A DNA stretch of 64,000 nt from Mannheimia indoligenes. GTDB lineage: Bacteria; Pseudomonadota; Gammaproteobacteria; Enterobacterales; Pasteurellaceae. The DNA lies in NCBI RefSeq assembly GCF_036880405.1, contig NZ_JBAJJM010000001.1, positions 272,164 through 336,163 of the forward strand, in the 5' to 3' direction. Below, one piece after another: positions 42,701 to 51,652 of this stretch (positions are counted from its first letter, which is position 1; each line of letters opens with the position of its first letter). The position numbers were made by a program, and so were the translations under genes. Under the pieces are notes generated by a model that worked only from the letters and a program-made list of their open reading frames with translations, made no database searches and was not told where the DNA came from.

Positions 42701-43780
42701 ATGACAACTTTTCAAAAGAAACCAAGCCACACTTTCCGCTCAGAGAAAAACGCGGATAATCGTCCATCTTTCAAAAAAGGCGAGCCGAAATTAAATGAGA
42801 AATCTGAACGCAAATTCGGTAAAACCTCAGAAAAACCACAACGTCCAACTTCTAAGCCATTAACGGCGAGAGTTGCAAAAAAAGTGGAAAAAACAACCGC
42901 TAGTGAGACGGTATCTCAAGAGAAAAAAGCCAAAGTAGTGGGCGAAAAGCTACAAAAAATCTTAGCTCGAGCAGGGCAGGGGTCTCGCCGAGAGTTGGAA
43001 GAGATTATTGCTAGCGGGCGTGTGAGTGTAGACGGAAAAATTGCTACTTTGGGCGACCGTGTGCAAGTGAGTTCTTCTACCAAAATCCGTATTGATGGGC
43101 ATTTAGTGAATTTAATGCCTGCTCAAAAAGAGGTTTGCCGAGTATTGATGTACTACAAACCGGAAGGGGAGTTATGTACACGTTCAGATCCTGAAGGACG
43201 AGCAACGGTGTTCGATCGCTTACCTCGTTTAACGGGGGCTCGTTGGATTGCAGTTGGGCGTTTAGATATTAACACTTCGGGATTATTACTCTTTACTACA
43301 GATGGCGAGCTTGCTAACCGTTTAATGCACCCAAGCCGTGAAGTGGAGCGTGAATATTCAGTACGTGTGTTTGGCAATATTGACGATGCAATGTTACAAC
43401 GTTTACGCAAAGGCGTGCAGTTAGAAGATGGTCCGGCTAACTTCAAGCAAATCAAAGTAGTTGGCGGAACGGGCTTAAATCAATGGTTTGATGTAACTTT
43501 AACCGAAGGGCGTAACCGTGAAGTTCGTCGCTTGTGGGAATCACAAGGGGTGGAGGTGAGCCGTTTAATTCGTATTCGTTACGGTAACATTAAATTAGAT
43601 AAAGGCTTACCGCGTGGCGGCTGGGAAGAGATGGGGCTTGAGCAGGTCAATTACTTGCGTGAATTGGTTGGGCTAGAGCCTGAAACTGAAACGAAAGTGG
43701 ATGTAACTGCAAATCGTCGTCGAACCAATATTCGTCAAATTCGTAAGGCAGTTAAGCAACACCAGAAATATCGTGGTTAA
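42701..43780 (+). CDS. rluB: 23S rRNA pseudouridine(2605) synthase RluB
   Basis: Makes pseudouridine 2605 in 23S rRNA. The 359-residue protein has a basic, disordered N-terminal tail (residues 1-85, Lys/Ser/Thr-rich), an S4 RNA-binding domain (GEKLQKILARAGQGSRRELE), and the catalytic Asp in AVGRLDINTSGLLLFTTDG near 190. The end of the core has EGRNREVRRLWESQGVEVSRL. AAAGGAACTTT precedes the ATG. It follows yciO and ends at a strong terminator. Confidence 0.95.
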   Translation: MTTFQKKPSHTFRSEKNADNRPSFKKGEPKLNEKSERKFGKTSEKPQRPTSKPLTARVAKKVEKTTASETVSQEKKAKVVGEKLQKILARAGQGSRRELEEIIASGRVSVDGKIATLGDRVQVSSSTKIRIDGHLVNLMPAQKEVCRVLMYYKPEGELCTRSDPEGRATVFDRLPRLTGARWIAVGRLDINTSGLLLFTTDGELANRLMHPSREVEREYSVRVFGNIDDAMLQRLRKGVQLEDGPANFKQIKVVGGTGLNQWFDVTLTEGRNREVRRLWESQGVEVSRLIRIRYGNIKLDKGLPRGGWEEMGLEQVNYLRELVGLEPETETKVDVTANRRRTNIRQIRKAVKQHQKYRG

Positions 43781-43796
43781 TCAATGAGAAATAGAG

Positions 43797-43825
43797 AGCT
43801 GATTATTTGTATAATCAGCTTTTTT
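43797..43825 (+). terminator. terminator of rluB
   Basis: AGCTGATTAT and ATAATCAGCT, a perfect 10-bp stem with a 4-base loop, then six T. Confidence 0.92.
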
Positions 43826-43919
43826 GTTATTTTTAAGTTAATAAAATTTAGAGACAAACACAATAGCTTGATTTATGATTACAGCTCTTATTTATTTATA
43901 TTAAAGTTGGAGTAAAAGG

Positions 43920-45689
43920 ATGTCTTGGGATATTGTAGTAACACTGGCAGTAACTTTTATTGCGGTGTTTTTATTTGCAACTGAAAAAATTCGTATGGAT
44001 GCGGTAGCTGTTTTAGTTTTATCGTCATTAGTATTATTAGGGCAAATTGATACTAAATCCGCATTAAGTGGATTTTCAAATTCGGCAACAGTTACTGTTA
44101 CTGCAATGTTTGTGTTAGCGGCAGGTTTACAGAATAGTGGAGCATTAGATAGCATCGGTGGCTTACTGGCAAAAGTTAAAACGCCTTGGGTATTCATATT
44201 AGTATTATGTGGCGTAAATGCGGCAATTTCGCCTTTTGTAAATAATACAGCAGTCGTTGCAGTATTAATTCCAATCGTGATTGCGGCATCACAAAATATT
44301 AATCTCGCACCGTCTAAATCCTTAATTCCTTTATCCTTTGCTTCCCAAATGGCTGGGGTTTGTACTCTGATTGGGACATCAACTAATTTATTGGTAAACT
44401 CCATTGCACAAAATCAAGGGCATTCAGGCTTCGGAATGTTTGAATTTGCTCCTTTAGGGATTATTTTCTTCTTAGTTGGTACGGTTTATTTATTATTGAC
44501 CAGTCGCTTCTTATTACCTGAATCACGCTTGCAACTTGAAGAAGGGGTAGGATTTGGTAAATATGTCTCTGAATTAAAAGTAAATAAAAATTCTGTTTTA
44601 ATTGGTAAGAGTTTAGCCGAATCTGGTTTAATTGAAGAATTTAGTTTGTTTGCTGTAGGTTTACTACGAAATGGGGAACGTTTATCTACTCCAAGCCATC
44701 AAATATTACAGAAACACGACATTATATTACTGCGTGGAGAATCGGCAGATTTATCAGGTGCACGTGAAAAATATGGCTTACATCACGTTGTTTATGGTCG
44801 CCGAGATCTTGATGAAGATGATTTTGATGATTTAATGATAGCAGAAGTGATGATTTCCCCAACTTCACGTTGGGTGGGGGGCACAATTCCGATTTTGCAA
44901 CAACGTTGGAATAAAGATGCTACAGTATTAGGATTGCAGCGTCGTAGCCGAGTCATTAGGGAGCGTTTGCGTGGTATCAGCTTCAAAATGGGGGATATCC
45001 TGTTATTAACGTTACCAAAAGAAGATATGGACGATTTACGCAAAGATAAAGATTTTATCGTACTCTCTTCTGATTTAGTGAAAACAGAAGAATCTTGGCG
45101 TGCCAAATTTGCCTTATGGGTAATGGTTGGTGTAGTTGGTACAGCTGCAATCGGCATTGTACCTATTGCGATAAGTTCTCTAGTTGGTGCGGTTGCAATG
45201 TGTTTAGCGGGTTGTTTAACGGCGGATGAAGCTTACCAATCCATTGACTGGAAAATTATTTTAGTAATTGCCGGTTTACTTCCACTTGGAGAGGCTATGG
45301 CAAATAGTGGAGCTGCTCAATTTATTGTAGATAATACGCTTGGCAAAGTAGGGCATTTTGGTCCGTTAGTGGTGCTTGCGGTGCTTTACCTACTTACTTC
45401 GGTATTAACGGAATTTATGAGTAATGCCGGCACTGCCGTATTACTAACACCAATTGCAATTTCAACGGCTCAAGTTTTAGGTGTTGATGCCTCGCCATTT
45501 ATTATTGCAGTAATGTTTGCAGCGGCAACCAGCTTTATGACACCGGTTGGTTATCAAACTAATACGATGGTTTATGGGGCAGGTGGCTATAAATTTAGTG
45601 ATTTTATCAAGATTGGCTTACCGCTCAATATTATTTTCTGGATTTTAGGCGTGATTTTTATTCCTATGTTCTTCCCGTTTAATCCATAA
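43920..45689 (+). CDS. SLC13/DASS-type transporter with two TrkA-C domains
   Basis: A 589-residue membrane transporter of the SLC13/DASS (Na+-sulfate or dicarboxylate symporter) type. About ten to eleven membrane helices are split into two halves, roughly residues 1-185 and 400-589. Between them lie two soluble TrkA-C (RCK-C) domains near 205-285 (VLIGKSLAESGLIEEF) and 300-380 (RWVGGTIPILQQRW). The paired family signatures are FVNNTAVVAVLIPIV near 99-113 with the following IGTSTNLLVN, and SNAGTAVLLTPIAIS with PVGYQTNTMVYG in the second half. Substrate is not fixed by sequence. It stands alone between two terminators. Confidence 0.88.
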   Translation: MSWDIVVTLAVTFIAVFLFATEKIRMDAVAVLVLSSLVLLGQIDTKSALSGFSNSATVTVTAMFVLAAGLQNSGALDSIGGLLAKVKTPWVFILVLCGVNAAISPFVNNTAVVAVLIPIVIAASQNINLAPSKSLIPLSFASQMAGVCTLIGTSTNLLVNSIAQNQGHSGFGMFEFAPLGIIFFLVGTVYLLLTSRFLLPESRLQLEEGVGFGKYVSELKVNKNSVLIGKSLAESGLIEEFSLFAVGLLRNGERLSTPSHQILQKHDIILLRGESADLSGAREKYGLHHVVYGRRDLDEDDFDDLMIAEVMISPTSRWVGGTIPILQQRWNKDATVLGLQRRSRVIRERLRGISFKMGDILLLTLPKEDMDDLRKDKDFIVLSSDLVKTEESWRAKFALWVMVGVVGTAAIGIVPIAISSLVGAVAMCLAGCLTADEAYQSIDWKIILVIAGLLPLGEAMANSGAAQFIVDNTLGKVGHFGPLVVLAVLYLLTSVLTEFMSNAGTAVLLTPIAISTAQVLGVDASPFIIAVMFAAATSFMTPVGYQTNTMVYGAGGYKFSDFIKIGLPLNIIFWILGVIFIPMFFPFNP

Positions 45690-45695
45690 TAAACG

Positions 45696-45728
45696 AAAAA
45701 AAGTGGCTAATTATTTAGCCACTTTTTT
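45696..45728. terminator. bidirectional terminator between the transporter and lolE
   Basis: AAAAAAGTGGCTAA pairs with TTAGCCACTTTTTT around a short loop, with A- and T-runs on the two sides. Confidence 0.9.
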
Positions 45729-45737
45729 GTTTTCTTT

Positions 45738-47003
45738 TTAGTGTCCGCTTAACACTTTCGCTGGTTCTAGTTTCGTTGCTCGATTAGCCGGGTAAAGGCT
45801 GGCAAACAAACTTAATACAATAGTTGCAATGAGTACATAGCCGACATCTTGCCAATGTAATTCACTCGGTAGGAAATCAACAAAATAAACGCCGTCTGAA
45901 AGTAATTTTACGCCGAAGAAGCCTTCAATTGCTTTAATGATAGCGGTCAAATTTAGCGATAAAATTACGCCTAAAATAATACCGAATACAGCCCCTTTCA
46001 TACCCGAAAGTAAACCATACCATAAGAAAATACGGCGGATAAAACCATTATTTGCCCCAAGTGTTCGCATAATTGCAATATCGCCTTGCTTATCTTTTAC
46101 TGCCATAATCAGCGTAGAGATAATGTTGAAACACGCAACACCAATGACGAGCACCATTGCGATATACATTACCGTACGAACCAGCTGAATATCGTTATAC
46201 ATATAGCCGAATTTTTCGATCCAAGTATTTAAATAAAGTGGCTGCGGATAACCATTAAGCTGGGGCATAGCAAGACTTTGCACCGTAAATGGATTGCTTA
46301 AACTCATTTCAATACCTGAAACTTGATTTGGCTGATATTCCATCAGCTCTTGGGCTTTATTGAGCGGAATTAACGCATAGCTATGATCTAACTGACCATC
46401 TAAACGTAATACACCCGTAACAGGCATATTAAAACGCAGAGGTTGAGCTAATTTGCCGTCTTCCGTCGGTTGGGGAATCAGTAATGTTACCTCATCGCCA
46501 GCTTCCACTTCGAGGGCTTTTGCAATGCCTGTTCCGAGAATTAAGCCATCTTCATCAGCTTTAAACTGAGCAGTAAAAGCTTGCCATTGTTCCGCCGGAA
46601 TAAATTGGCTGAGTTTGCTTACCTGATCTTGCTTGTGTGGATCTACCCCTCGCACCTGTGCAATTTTAAGCTGTGAACCGTTTTCAATTAAGGCAGTGAA
46701 GCTCACAAAAGGGGAGCTAGCGGTGATATTTTCCGATTTTTTTACCAATGCTTCTAGTTTTTGGCTATCTGCAATGGGTTGGGCTTGATTACCTCGAAAC
46801 GAAACCAGCTCTGCGTGTGGCACAACTGAAAGTACACGGTTATTCAGCTCACGCTCAAAACCGTTCATCGCACTTAGCCCGATAATCAACACCGCTACAC
46901 CGAGTGCAATACCGATACTTGAAAACCAAGAAATCAGCGAAACCAGCCGGTTTTTCTGTTTGCCCCTTTGGTAACGCCAGCTAATAAAAAAGGGTGTACT
47001 CAT
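45738..47003 (-). CDS. lolE: lipoprotein-releasing permease LolE
   Basis: Inner-membrane permease of the LolCDE ABC transporter that frees outer-membrane lipoproteins for the chaperone LolA. The 421-residue protein has one N-terminal membrane helix (SSIGIALGVAVLIIGLSAMN), a large periplasmic domain, and three C-terminal helices, with ACFNIISTLIMAVKDKQGDI and SLYPANRATKLEPAKVLSGH at the end; all match E. coli LolE. Its start overlaps the lolD stop by 4 bases. Confidence 0.96.
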   Translation of the reverse strand: MSTPFFISWRYQRGKQKNRLVSLISWFSSIGIALGVAVLIIGLSAMNGFERELNNRVLSVVPHAELVSFRGNQAQPIADSQKLEALVKKSENITASSPFVSFTALIENGSQLKIAQVRGVDPHKQDQVSKLSQFIPAEQWQAFTAQFKADEDGLILGTGIAKALEVEAGDEVTLLIPQPTEDGKLAQPLRFNMPVTGVLRLDGQLDHSYALIPLNKAQELMEYQPNQVSGIEMSLSNPFTVQSLAMPQLNGYPQPLYLNTWIEKFGYMYNDIQLVRTVMYIAMVLVIGVACFNIISTLIMAVKDKQGDIAIMRTLGANNGFIRRIFLWYGLLSGMKGAVFGIILGVILSLNLTAIIKAIEGFFGVKLLSDGVYFVDFLPSELHWQDVGYVLIATIVLSLFASLYPANRATKLEPAKVLSGH

Positions 47004-47683
47004 AAGCTTCCCTCGCTTAGTACCCCATCTCGCATTACAAGGTTGCGTGAAAGTTTATTCGCAAGGTTTAAATCGTGCGTAACCAATAAAAAGGCAATGT
47101 TTTGCTCTTGGTTGAGCTGCTGAATCAGCTCAAAAATGCTTTCGGTCGTTTTTTGGTCGAGGTTGCCGGTTGGCTCATCAGCAAGCACTAAAGCAGGGTT
47201 GTTTACCAACGCTCGAGCAATCGCCACACGTTGGCGTTCACCGCCTGAAAGTGCTGACGGACGATGTGTAATGCGATGAGCTAATCCGACCGCTTGTAGC
47301 ATTTTTTCCGCTCGATTTGCCGCTTCGGTTTTATTCTGCTTGCCAATTAACATTGGCATCATCACGTTTTCAAGAGCGGAAAAATCTGCCATTAAGTGAT
47401 GAAACTGATAAACAAATCCCAAGTTTTGGTTACGCAATAAGGCTAATTTATCAGAGCTTAAATGTTGTAACGACTGTCCACGCAGCCACACTTCGCCTGA
47501 ACTGGGTTGATCTAGCCCACCAAGCGTATGCAATAAGGTACTTTTACCTGAGCCGGAGCTACCGACAATCGCCACTAACTCACCTTCATTCATCGAAAAC
47601 GAAACATCTTTTAGCACTTGAACTTTTTGTTCACCTTCATCATAAAATTTGCTGATATTTTCACAGCGAAGTAATTCTGTCAT
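47000..47683 (-). CDS. lolD: lipoprotein-releasing system ATPase LolD
   Basis: ATP-binding subunit of LolCDE. The 227-residue protein has Walker A VGSSGSGKSTLLHTLGG near 40, the Q-loop VYQFHHLM near 95, the ABC signature SALSGGERQRVAIARAL near 145 and Walker B LVLADEPTGNLD near 168. Last 4 bases overlap lolE; lolC lies 14 bases upstream. Confidence 0.97.
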   Translation of the reverse strand: MTELLRCENISKFYDEGEQKVQVLKDVSFSMNEGELVAIVGSSGSGKSTLLHTLGGLDQPSSGEVWLRGQSLQHLSSDKLALLRNQNLGFVYQFHHLMADFSALENVMMPMLIGKQNKTEAANRAEKMLQAVGLAHRITHRPSALSGGERQRVAIARALVNNPALVLADEPTGNLDQKTTESIFELIQQLNQEQNIAFLLVTHDLNLANKLSRNLVMRDGVLSEGSL

Positions 47684-47697
47684 TTTATTTCCGTTAT

Positions 47698-48870
47698 TTA
47701 TTCGTATCTTAATGCCTGAGCCGGCTCAATTTTTGCGGCTCGATATGCCGGGTAAATGGTGCAAAGTAGCGAAAGTAAAATCGAAATGCCTACAATCACC
47801 GCAATTTGTGTACCTGAAATCAAGGTTGGTAAATGAATTGTCGGGTTGAGTAAGAGAATAATCTGATCCAAATTAGACACTACCAGCACCCCTAGCAAAC
47901 CACCGATAATTGAGCCAATCACGCCCACAATCGCCCCTTGAAACACAAAAATCTGCATTACTTGTTTTTTAGTTAAGCCTTGTGTTTGCAAAATTGCAAT
48001 CTCGCCCTGTTTATCTACCACCATTAGGCTCAATGAGGTAACAATGTTTGAAATAGCAACCACAATAATCAAACTAATCAACAAGCCCATCATATTTTTT
48101 TCCATTTTTACCGCTTGGAAAAATTCGCCTTTTTGTTCACGCCAATCGCTGATTTTGTAACGTTCTGCATCAAAATGGTTGCCAAGTTCGGTAACTTGGA
48201 AGGGATCTTGCAGATACAAACGTACGCCTTGTACTTGATCTTCGGTAATTCTCAGTAATCTGCCGACATCAGCTAAATTGGCAAATAGCGTAAATTCGCT
48301 CGCTTCACGGTTAGAGTGGTAAATGCCTGAAATTTCAAATAAACGCTGTACCGGTACACGTCCCATTGGGGTGTATTGGCTGTTTTCGGTAATCATTAAC
48401 CGCAATTTATCACCCACGTTTAAATTAAGTTTATTAGCCAAACGAGAGCCAACTAGCACCTTAAATTCACCAGTTGGCAATAATTGAGGCACATTTTGAT
48501 CAACTAATAGAGGATCGTCTGTAGCATTTTCAACACCAATCAGTTGCCCGGCATTAATGCCTTCCGAGCTTTGAATGACCACGTTCGCACGGTTAATCAC
48601 CACACTTTGCGTGGCAAATGCAGGTAAAGTGAGTTTTTCTTGTTTGGAAAAATATCCTTCCTGTGGCGTAATAATGGCGTGTGGTAAGGTAGAAAGCAGA
48701 TTATTTTTCTGCATATTTTCCAATCCGTTCATAATCGATAGCACAATGACCAACGCCATCACACCTAGCACAATACCAAGACTGGCAAGGTTGGTTACAA
48801 GCCGCCCGAAACGGTCTGCACTTTTCGATCTAAAATAACGAAAAGCAATAAAAAAAGGGGTTAAATTCAT
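47698..48870 (-). CDS. lolC: lipoprotein-releasing permease LolC
   Basis: Partner permease of LolE; in E. coli LolC contacts LolA through a periplasmic hook. The 390-residue protein has the N-terminal FFIAFRYFRSKSADRFGRLV and membrane helix LGIVLGVMALVIVLSIMNGL, a periplasmic domain, and three C-terminal helices with NIVTSLSLMVVDKQGEIAIL and CTIYPAYRAAKIEPAQALRY. First gene of lolC-lolD-lolE. An uptake signal lies just upstream. Confidence 0.96.
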   Translation of the reverse strand: MNLTPFFIAFRYFRSKSADRFGRLVTNLASLGIVLGVMALVIVLSIMNGLENMQKNNLLSTLPHAIITPQEGYFSKQEKLTLPAFATQSVVINRANVVIQSSEGINAGQLIGVENATDDPLLVDQNVPQLLPTGEFKVLVGSRLANKLNLNVGDKLRLMITENSQYTPMGRVPVQRLFEISGIYHSNREASEFTLFANLADVGRLLRITEDQVQGVRLYLQDPFQVTELGNHFDAERYKISDWREQKGEFFQAVKMEKNMMGLLISLIIVVAISNIVTSLSLMVVDKQGEIAILQTQGLTKKQVMQIFVFQGAIVGVIGSIIGGLLGVLVVSNLDQIILLLNPTIHLPTLISGTQIAVIVGISILLSLLCTIYPAYRAAKIEPAQALRYE

Positions 48871-49011
48871 CTGTTTCTTCTAAAAATAATAGATACAAGC
48901 GGTCGCTTTTATTCTCTACGTTCGCTTCTTCGTAGCCGTTGGCAAAGTCAAGGTTCAAATGCAAGCGTTTGTTATGAAATTTGCAAATTTTCTTGAAAAA
49001 ATGACCGCTTG

Positions 49012-49959
49012 CTACTTACCTGTTGCCACAAATTCTTCCATATTTTGCGTTACTTTATTCACAAGTGTAGCAACTGCTGAATCACTCGCCCACGCAACGT
49101 GGGGCGTAATCAGTAAATTCGGTAAACGTCTTGCTGCAAGTATTAGCGGATTATCTTTCTCTGGCGGCTCTTTTACCAATACATCAAGTGCTGCACCTGC
49201 AATTTTACCTTGCTCAAGAGCGTTCAAAAGTGCCTGTTCATCAATTAACGGACCTCGTCCTGTGTTGATAATATAAGCCGTTGGTTTCATTAAGGCTAAA
49301 GTTTCAGCGTTAATCAAATTTTTCGTTTTATCGGTTAAAGGGCAATGTAGGGAAATAATATCCGCCTGTTTAAATACCTCTTCAAAAGCGGTATAGCCTT
49401 CACGAATTTCCGTTGCTCCTTGATGTTCTGCAAAAATCACCTTCATTCCGACCGCTTGTGCAAGGCGAGCGACTTCCGCACCGATATTCCCTTTGCCGAA
49501 AATCCCTAAGGTTGAGCCTTGAATATCCTGAATTGGATAATCGACATAGCAGAATTGTCCACAAGTTGCCCAGCGGTCTGAAGTAATCAAATCACGGTAA
49601 TAATCGGTTAAGCGATGTTTAAGGGAATAGATCATACCAATCACGTGTTCTGGCACAGTAACGGTTGAATAGCCTGTTACATTCTTAACGGCAATGCCAA
49701 ACGCTTTCGCTGCCTCTAAATCTACATTATTTGTACCTGTTGCCGTGATCGCAATTAATTTTAACTTGGGTAATTTAGCCAATAACTCTCGCTGTAGTAA
49801 CACTTTGCTGGTAACAATAATATCGGCATCTTTCACTCGCTCAAAGGTTTGCTCGGCTGTGGTGGAATCATATTCTGTCCAAGTGTGAGCAAAGTGAGGA
49901 CGAGGGATTTCGTGAGTGGCAGGAATACCTGTACGGTCAAGAAAAACAATATTGAGCAT
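49012..49959 (-). CDS. D-2-hydroxyacid dehydrogenase (HprA-like)
   Basis: A 315-residue NAD(P)-dependent D-isomer 2-hydroxyacid dehydrogenase. The Rossmann motif GIFGKGNIGAEVARLA lies near 150-165; the catalytic Arg is in INTGRGPLID near 230, the Glu in LDVLVKEPPE near 258, and the His in LLITPHVAW near 278. The family includes glycerate and hydroxypyruvate reductases; the exact substrate cannot be read from sequence. Downstream of kdsA on the same strand, separated by a hairpin. Confidence 0.9.
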   Translation of the reverse strand: MLNIVFLDRTGIPATHEIPRPHFAHTWTEYDSTTAEQTFERVKDADIIVTSKVLLQRELLAKLPKLKLIAITATGTNNVDLEAAKAFGIAVKNVTGYSTVTVPEHVIGMIYSLKHRLTDYYRDLITSDRWATCGQFCYVDYPIQDIQGSTLGIFGKGNIGAEVARLAQAVGMKVIFAEHQGATEIREGYTAFEEVFKQADIISLHCPLTDKTKNLINAETLALMKPTAYIINTGRGPLIDEQALLNALEQGKIAGAALDVLVKEPPEKDNPLILAARRLPNLLITPHVAWASDSAVATLVNKVTQNMEEFVATGK

Positions 49960-50006
49960 AGCTTCTTCCTTATTAATGGAGAATCGCAGAGTAGGAATGT
50001 GAATTA

Positions 50007-50032
50007 TAGGGGCAAACTGTAATTTGCCCCTA
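50007..50032. repeat. palindrome between kdsA and the dehydrogenase
   Basis: TAGGGGCAAA and TTTGCCCCTA form a perfect 10-bp stem around CTGTAA. It probably ends the kdsA transcript on the minus strand, though its T-run is short. Its form, GTAGGGGC...GCCCCTA, resembles short dispersed intergenic palindromes. Confidence 0.65.
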
Positions 50033-50037
50033 CGGTG

Positions 50038-50892
50038 TTAATTTGAAGTATCGATTTCAGCAAAGGATTTCACTAAATCATCAATCGCTTTCATTTGTGA
50101 AACAAAGGCTTCTAATTTAGAAAGCGGCAATGCTGACGGACCATCACATTTTGCAGAGTTTGGATCCGGATGTGCTTCCAAGAAAAGCCCTGCTAAACCA
50201 ATCGCCATTCCTGAACGAGCAAGTTCGGTTACCTGATCACGACGACCGCCTGAAGCCGCACCGAACGGATCGCGACATTGTAAAGAATGGGTTACATCAA
50301 AAATCACAGGGCAACCTTTCGACACTTTTTTCATAATACCGAAGCCAAGCATATCCACAATTAGATTATCGTAACCAAAGTTAGTGCCACGATCGCAAAG
50401 AATCACGTTTTCATTACCGCATTCAGCAATTTTTTCCACGATATTACCCATTTGCCCCGGGCTTAAAAATTGTGGTTTTTTCACATTAATCACGGCACCG
50501 GTACGAGCCATTGCTTCCACTAAATCGGTTTGTCGGGCTAAGAATGCAGGAAGTTGAATTACATCCACTACTTCCGCTACAGGCTTGCACTGATAAATTT
50601 CGTGGACATCAGTGATGATATTCACCCCAAAAGTCTGTTTTAGCTCTTGGAAAATTTTTAACCCCTCTTCCATACCCGGTCCACGATAAGAGTGGATTGA
50701 CGAACGGTTTGCTTTATCGAATGAGGCTTTAAATACATAAGGGACGTTTAATTTTTGGGTTACTTCGACATACTGCTCACACACTTTAAGTGCCATATCA
50801 CGGCTTTCCAGCACGTTCATACCACCAAATAGGGTAAATGGCTTGTTGTTCGCTACTTCAATGTTACCAATTTTTACGATTTTATCTGTCAT
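50038..50892 (-). CDS. kdsA: KDO-8-phosphate synthase
   Basis: Condenses arabinose-5-phosphate with phosphoenolpyruvate to KDO-8-phosphate for lipopolysaccharide. The 284 residues equal E. coli KdsA. Motifs: FKASFDKANRSSIHSYRGPG near 55-74, DVIQLPAFLARQTDLV near 113-128, LCDRGTNFGYDNL near 165-177, and FDVTHSLQCRDPFG near 197-210. Its ATG overlaps the ficT stop by 4 bases. Last gene of the prfA operon, as in E. coli apart from the inserted genes. Confidence 0.97.
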   Translation of the reverse strand: MTDKIVKIGNIEVANNKPFTLFGGMNVLESRDMALKVCEQYVEVTQKLNVPYVFKASFDKANRSSIHSYRGPGMEEGLKIFQELKQTFGVNIITDVHEIYQCKPVAEVVDVIQLPAFLARQTDLVEAMARTGAVINVKKPQFLSPGQMGNIVEKIAECGNENVILCDRGTNFGYDNLIVDMLGFGIMKKVSKGCPVIFDVTHSLQCRDPFGAASGGRRDQVTELARSGMAIGLAGLFLEAHPDPNSAKCDGPSALPLSKLEAFVSQMKAIDDLVKSFAEIDTSN

Positions 50893-51488
50893 AGGGTTTC
50901 CTTGTTTATAAATTCTAATCTGTCAAAAATAATTTGTTCAAATAATATATTATCCACATAAAGAGCTGAACACTCTGAGGCATCAATCATTTCTTGTGGG
51001 GTTACATTTTGAAAATGTAGGCGATAACTAAATTTTAACGCTAATTGAATAATGAATTCTCGCTGGCTACGTCCATTTCCTTCTCTAAATGGGTGTAGAA
51101 TGTTTATTTCACCGAGATAATAAGCTAATTTCTTGGCAAAAGTAGCTTTGTTATACTTTTCAAACTCTTCCCTTATCAGTCTTTGATGTAGTTTATGAAA
51201 TTCAGGTTGAATGCGATTTGGAGCCGCAAAAACGGTTTTACCTTTTGTGATCCCAATTTCACGCAGTTCACCAGCCCATTCATAAATTTCAGAAAATAGC
51301 CGATGGTGTATTTTTTGTAAGTGAACTAAGTCAAAATTACCTTTTACAGGATTTATCCTTAAACTAAGCGTATTCATTGCGACCAATCGACTTTCTAATG
51401 TACCTAATTCTTCGTCAGACTTAGCCCCAAGTTTATTACGTAATACACCATTTTTATCCGTGTAGAGGTCGAATTCCGCATATTTCAT
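50889..51488 (-). CDS. ficT: Fic-domain toxin FicT
   Basis: A 199-residue Fic protein of the class I type, which needs a separate antitoxin. The active-site motif HPFREGNGRSQREF lies at 132-145 with the catalytic His, and the flap-type region TKGKTVFAAPN near 81-91. Known relatives (VbhT, FicT) AMPylate targets such as DNA gyrase and topoisomerase IV; the target here is an inference. GGAG lies before the ATG. It overlaps ficA by 35 bases upstream and kdsA by 4 bases downstream, so it is fully built into the core operon. Confidence 0.88.
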   Translation of the reverse strand: MKYAEFDLYTDKNGVLRNKLGAKSDEELGTLESRLVAMNTLSLRINPVKGNFDLVHLQKIHHRLFSEIYEWAGELREIGITKGKTVFAAPNRIQPEFHKLHQRLIREEFEKYNKATFAKKLAYYLGEINILHPFREGNGRSQREFIIQLALKFSYRLHFQNVTPQEMIDASECSALYVDNILFEQIIFDRLEFINKETL

Positions 51489-51651
51489 ATATGCTCCGCT
51501 TTACTTCATCAAAACTTATTTGATTATCGATCCAAGCATTGAATAAAGTCATTGTTTCATTATCAATATTTAATCCTTCAAGCCGATTATTATCAACCGC
51601 TGCTTGCACTGTTCTTATACGGAATTCACGTTCTTGTTCAGTTAATTTCAT
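51454..51651 (-). CDS. ficA: FicA/VbhA-type antitoxin
   Basis: A 65-residue protein of the VbhA-like antitoxin family. In this family a helix with the motif (S/T)xxxE(G/N) plugs the Fic active site; here NNRLEGL near 21-27 aligns with SQRLEGL of VbhA, with Asn in place of the Ser and the key Glu kept. The start at 51651 (MKLTEQEREFRIRTVQAA) lies one base after the sirB1 stop (TAAAATG). The last 35 bases overlap ficT, the usual arrangement for an antitoxin-toxin pair. Confidence 0.85.
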   Translation of the reverse strand: MKLTEQEREFRIRTVQAAVDNNRLEGLNIDNETMTLFNAWIDNQISFDEVKRSIYEICGIRPLHG

Positions 51652-51652
51652 T

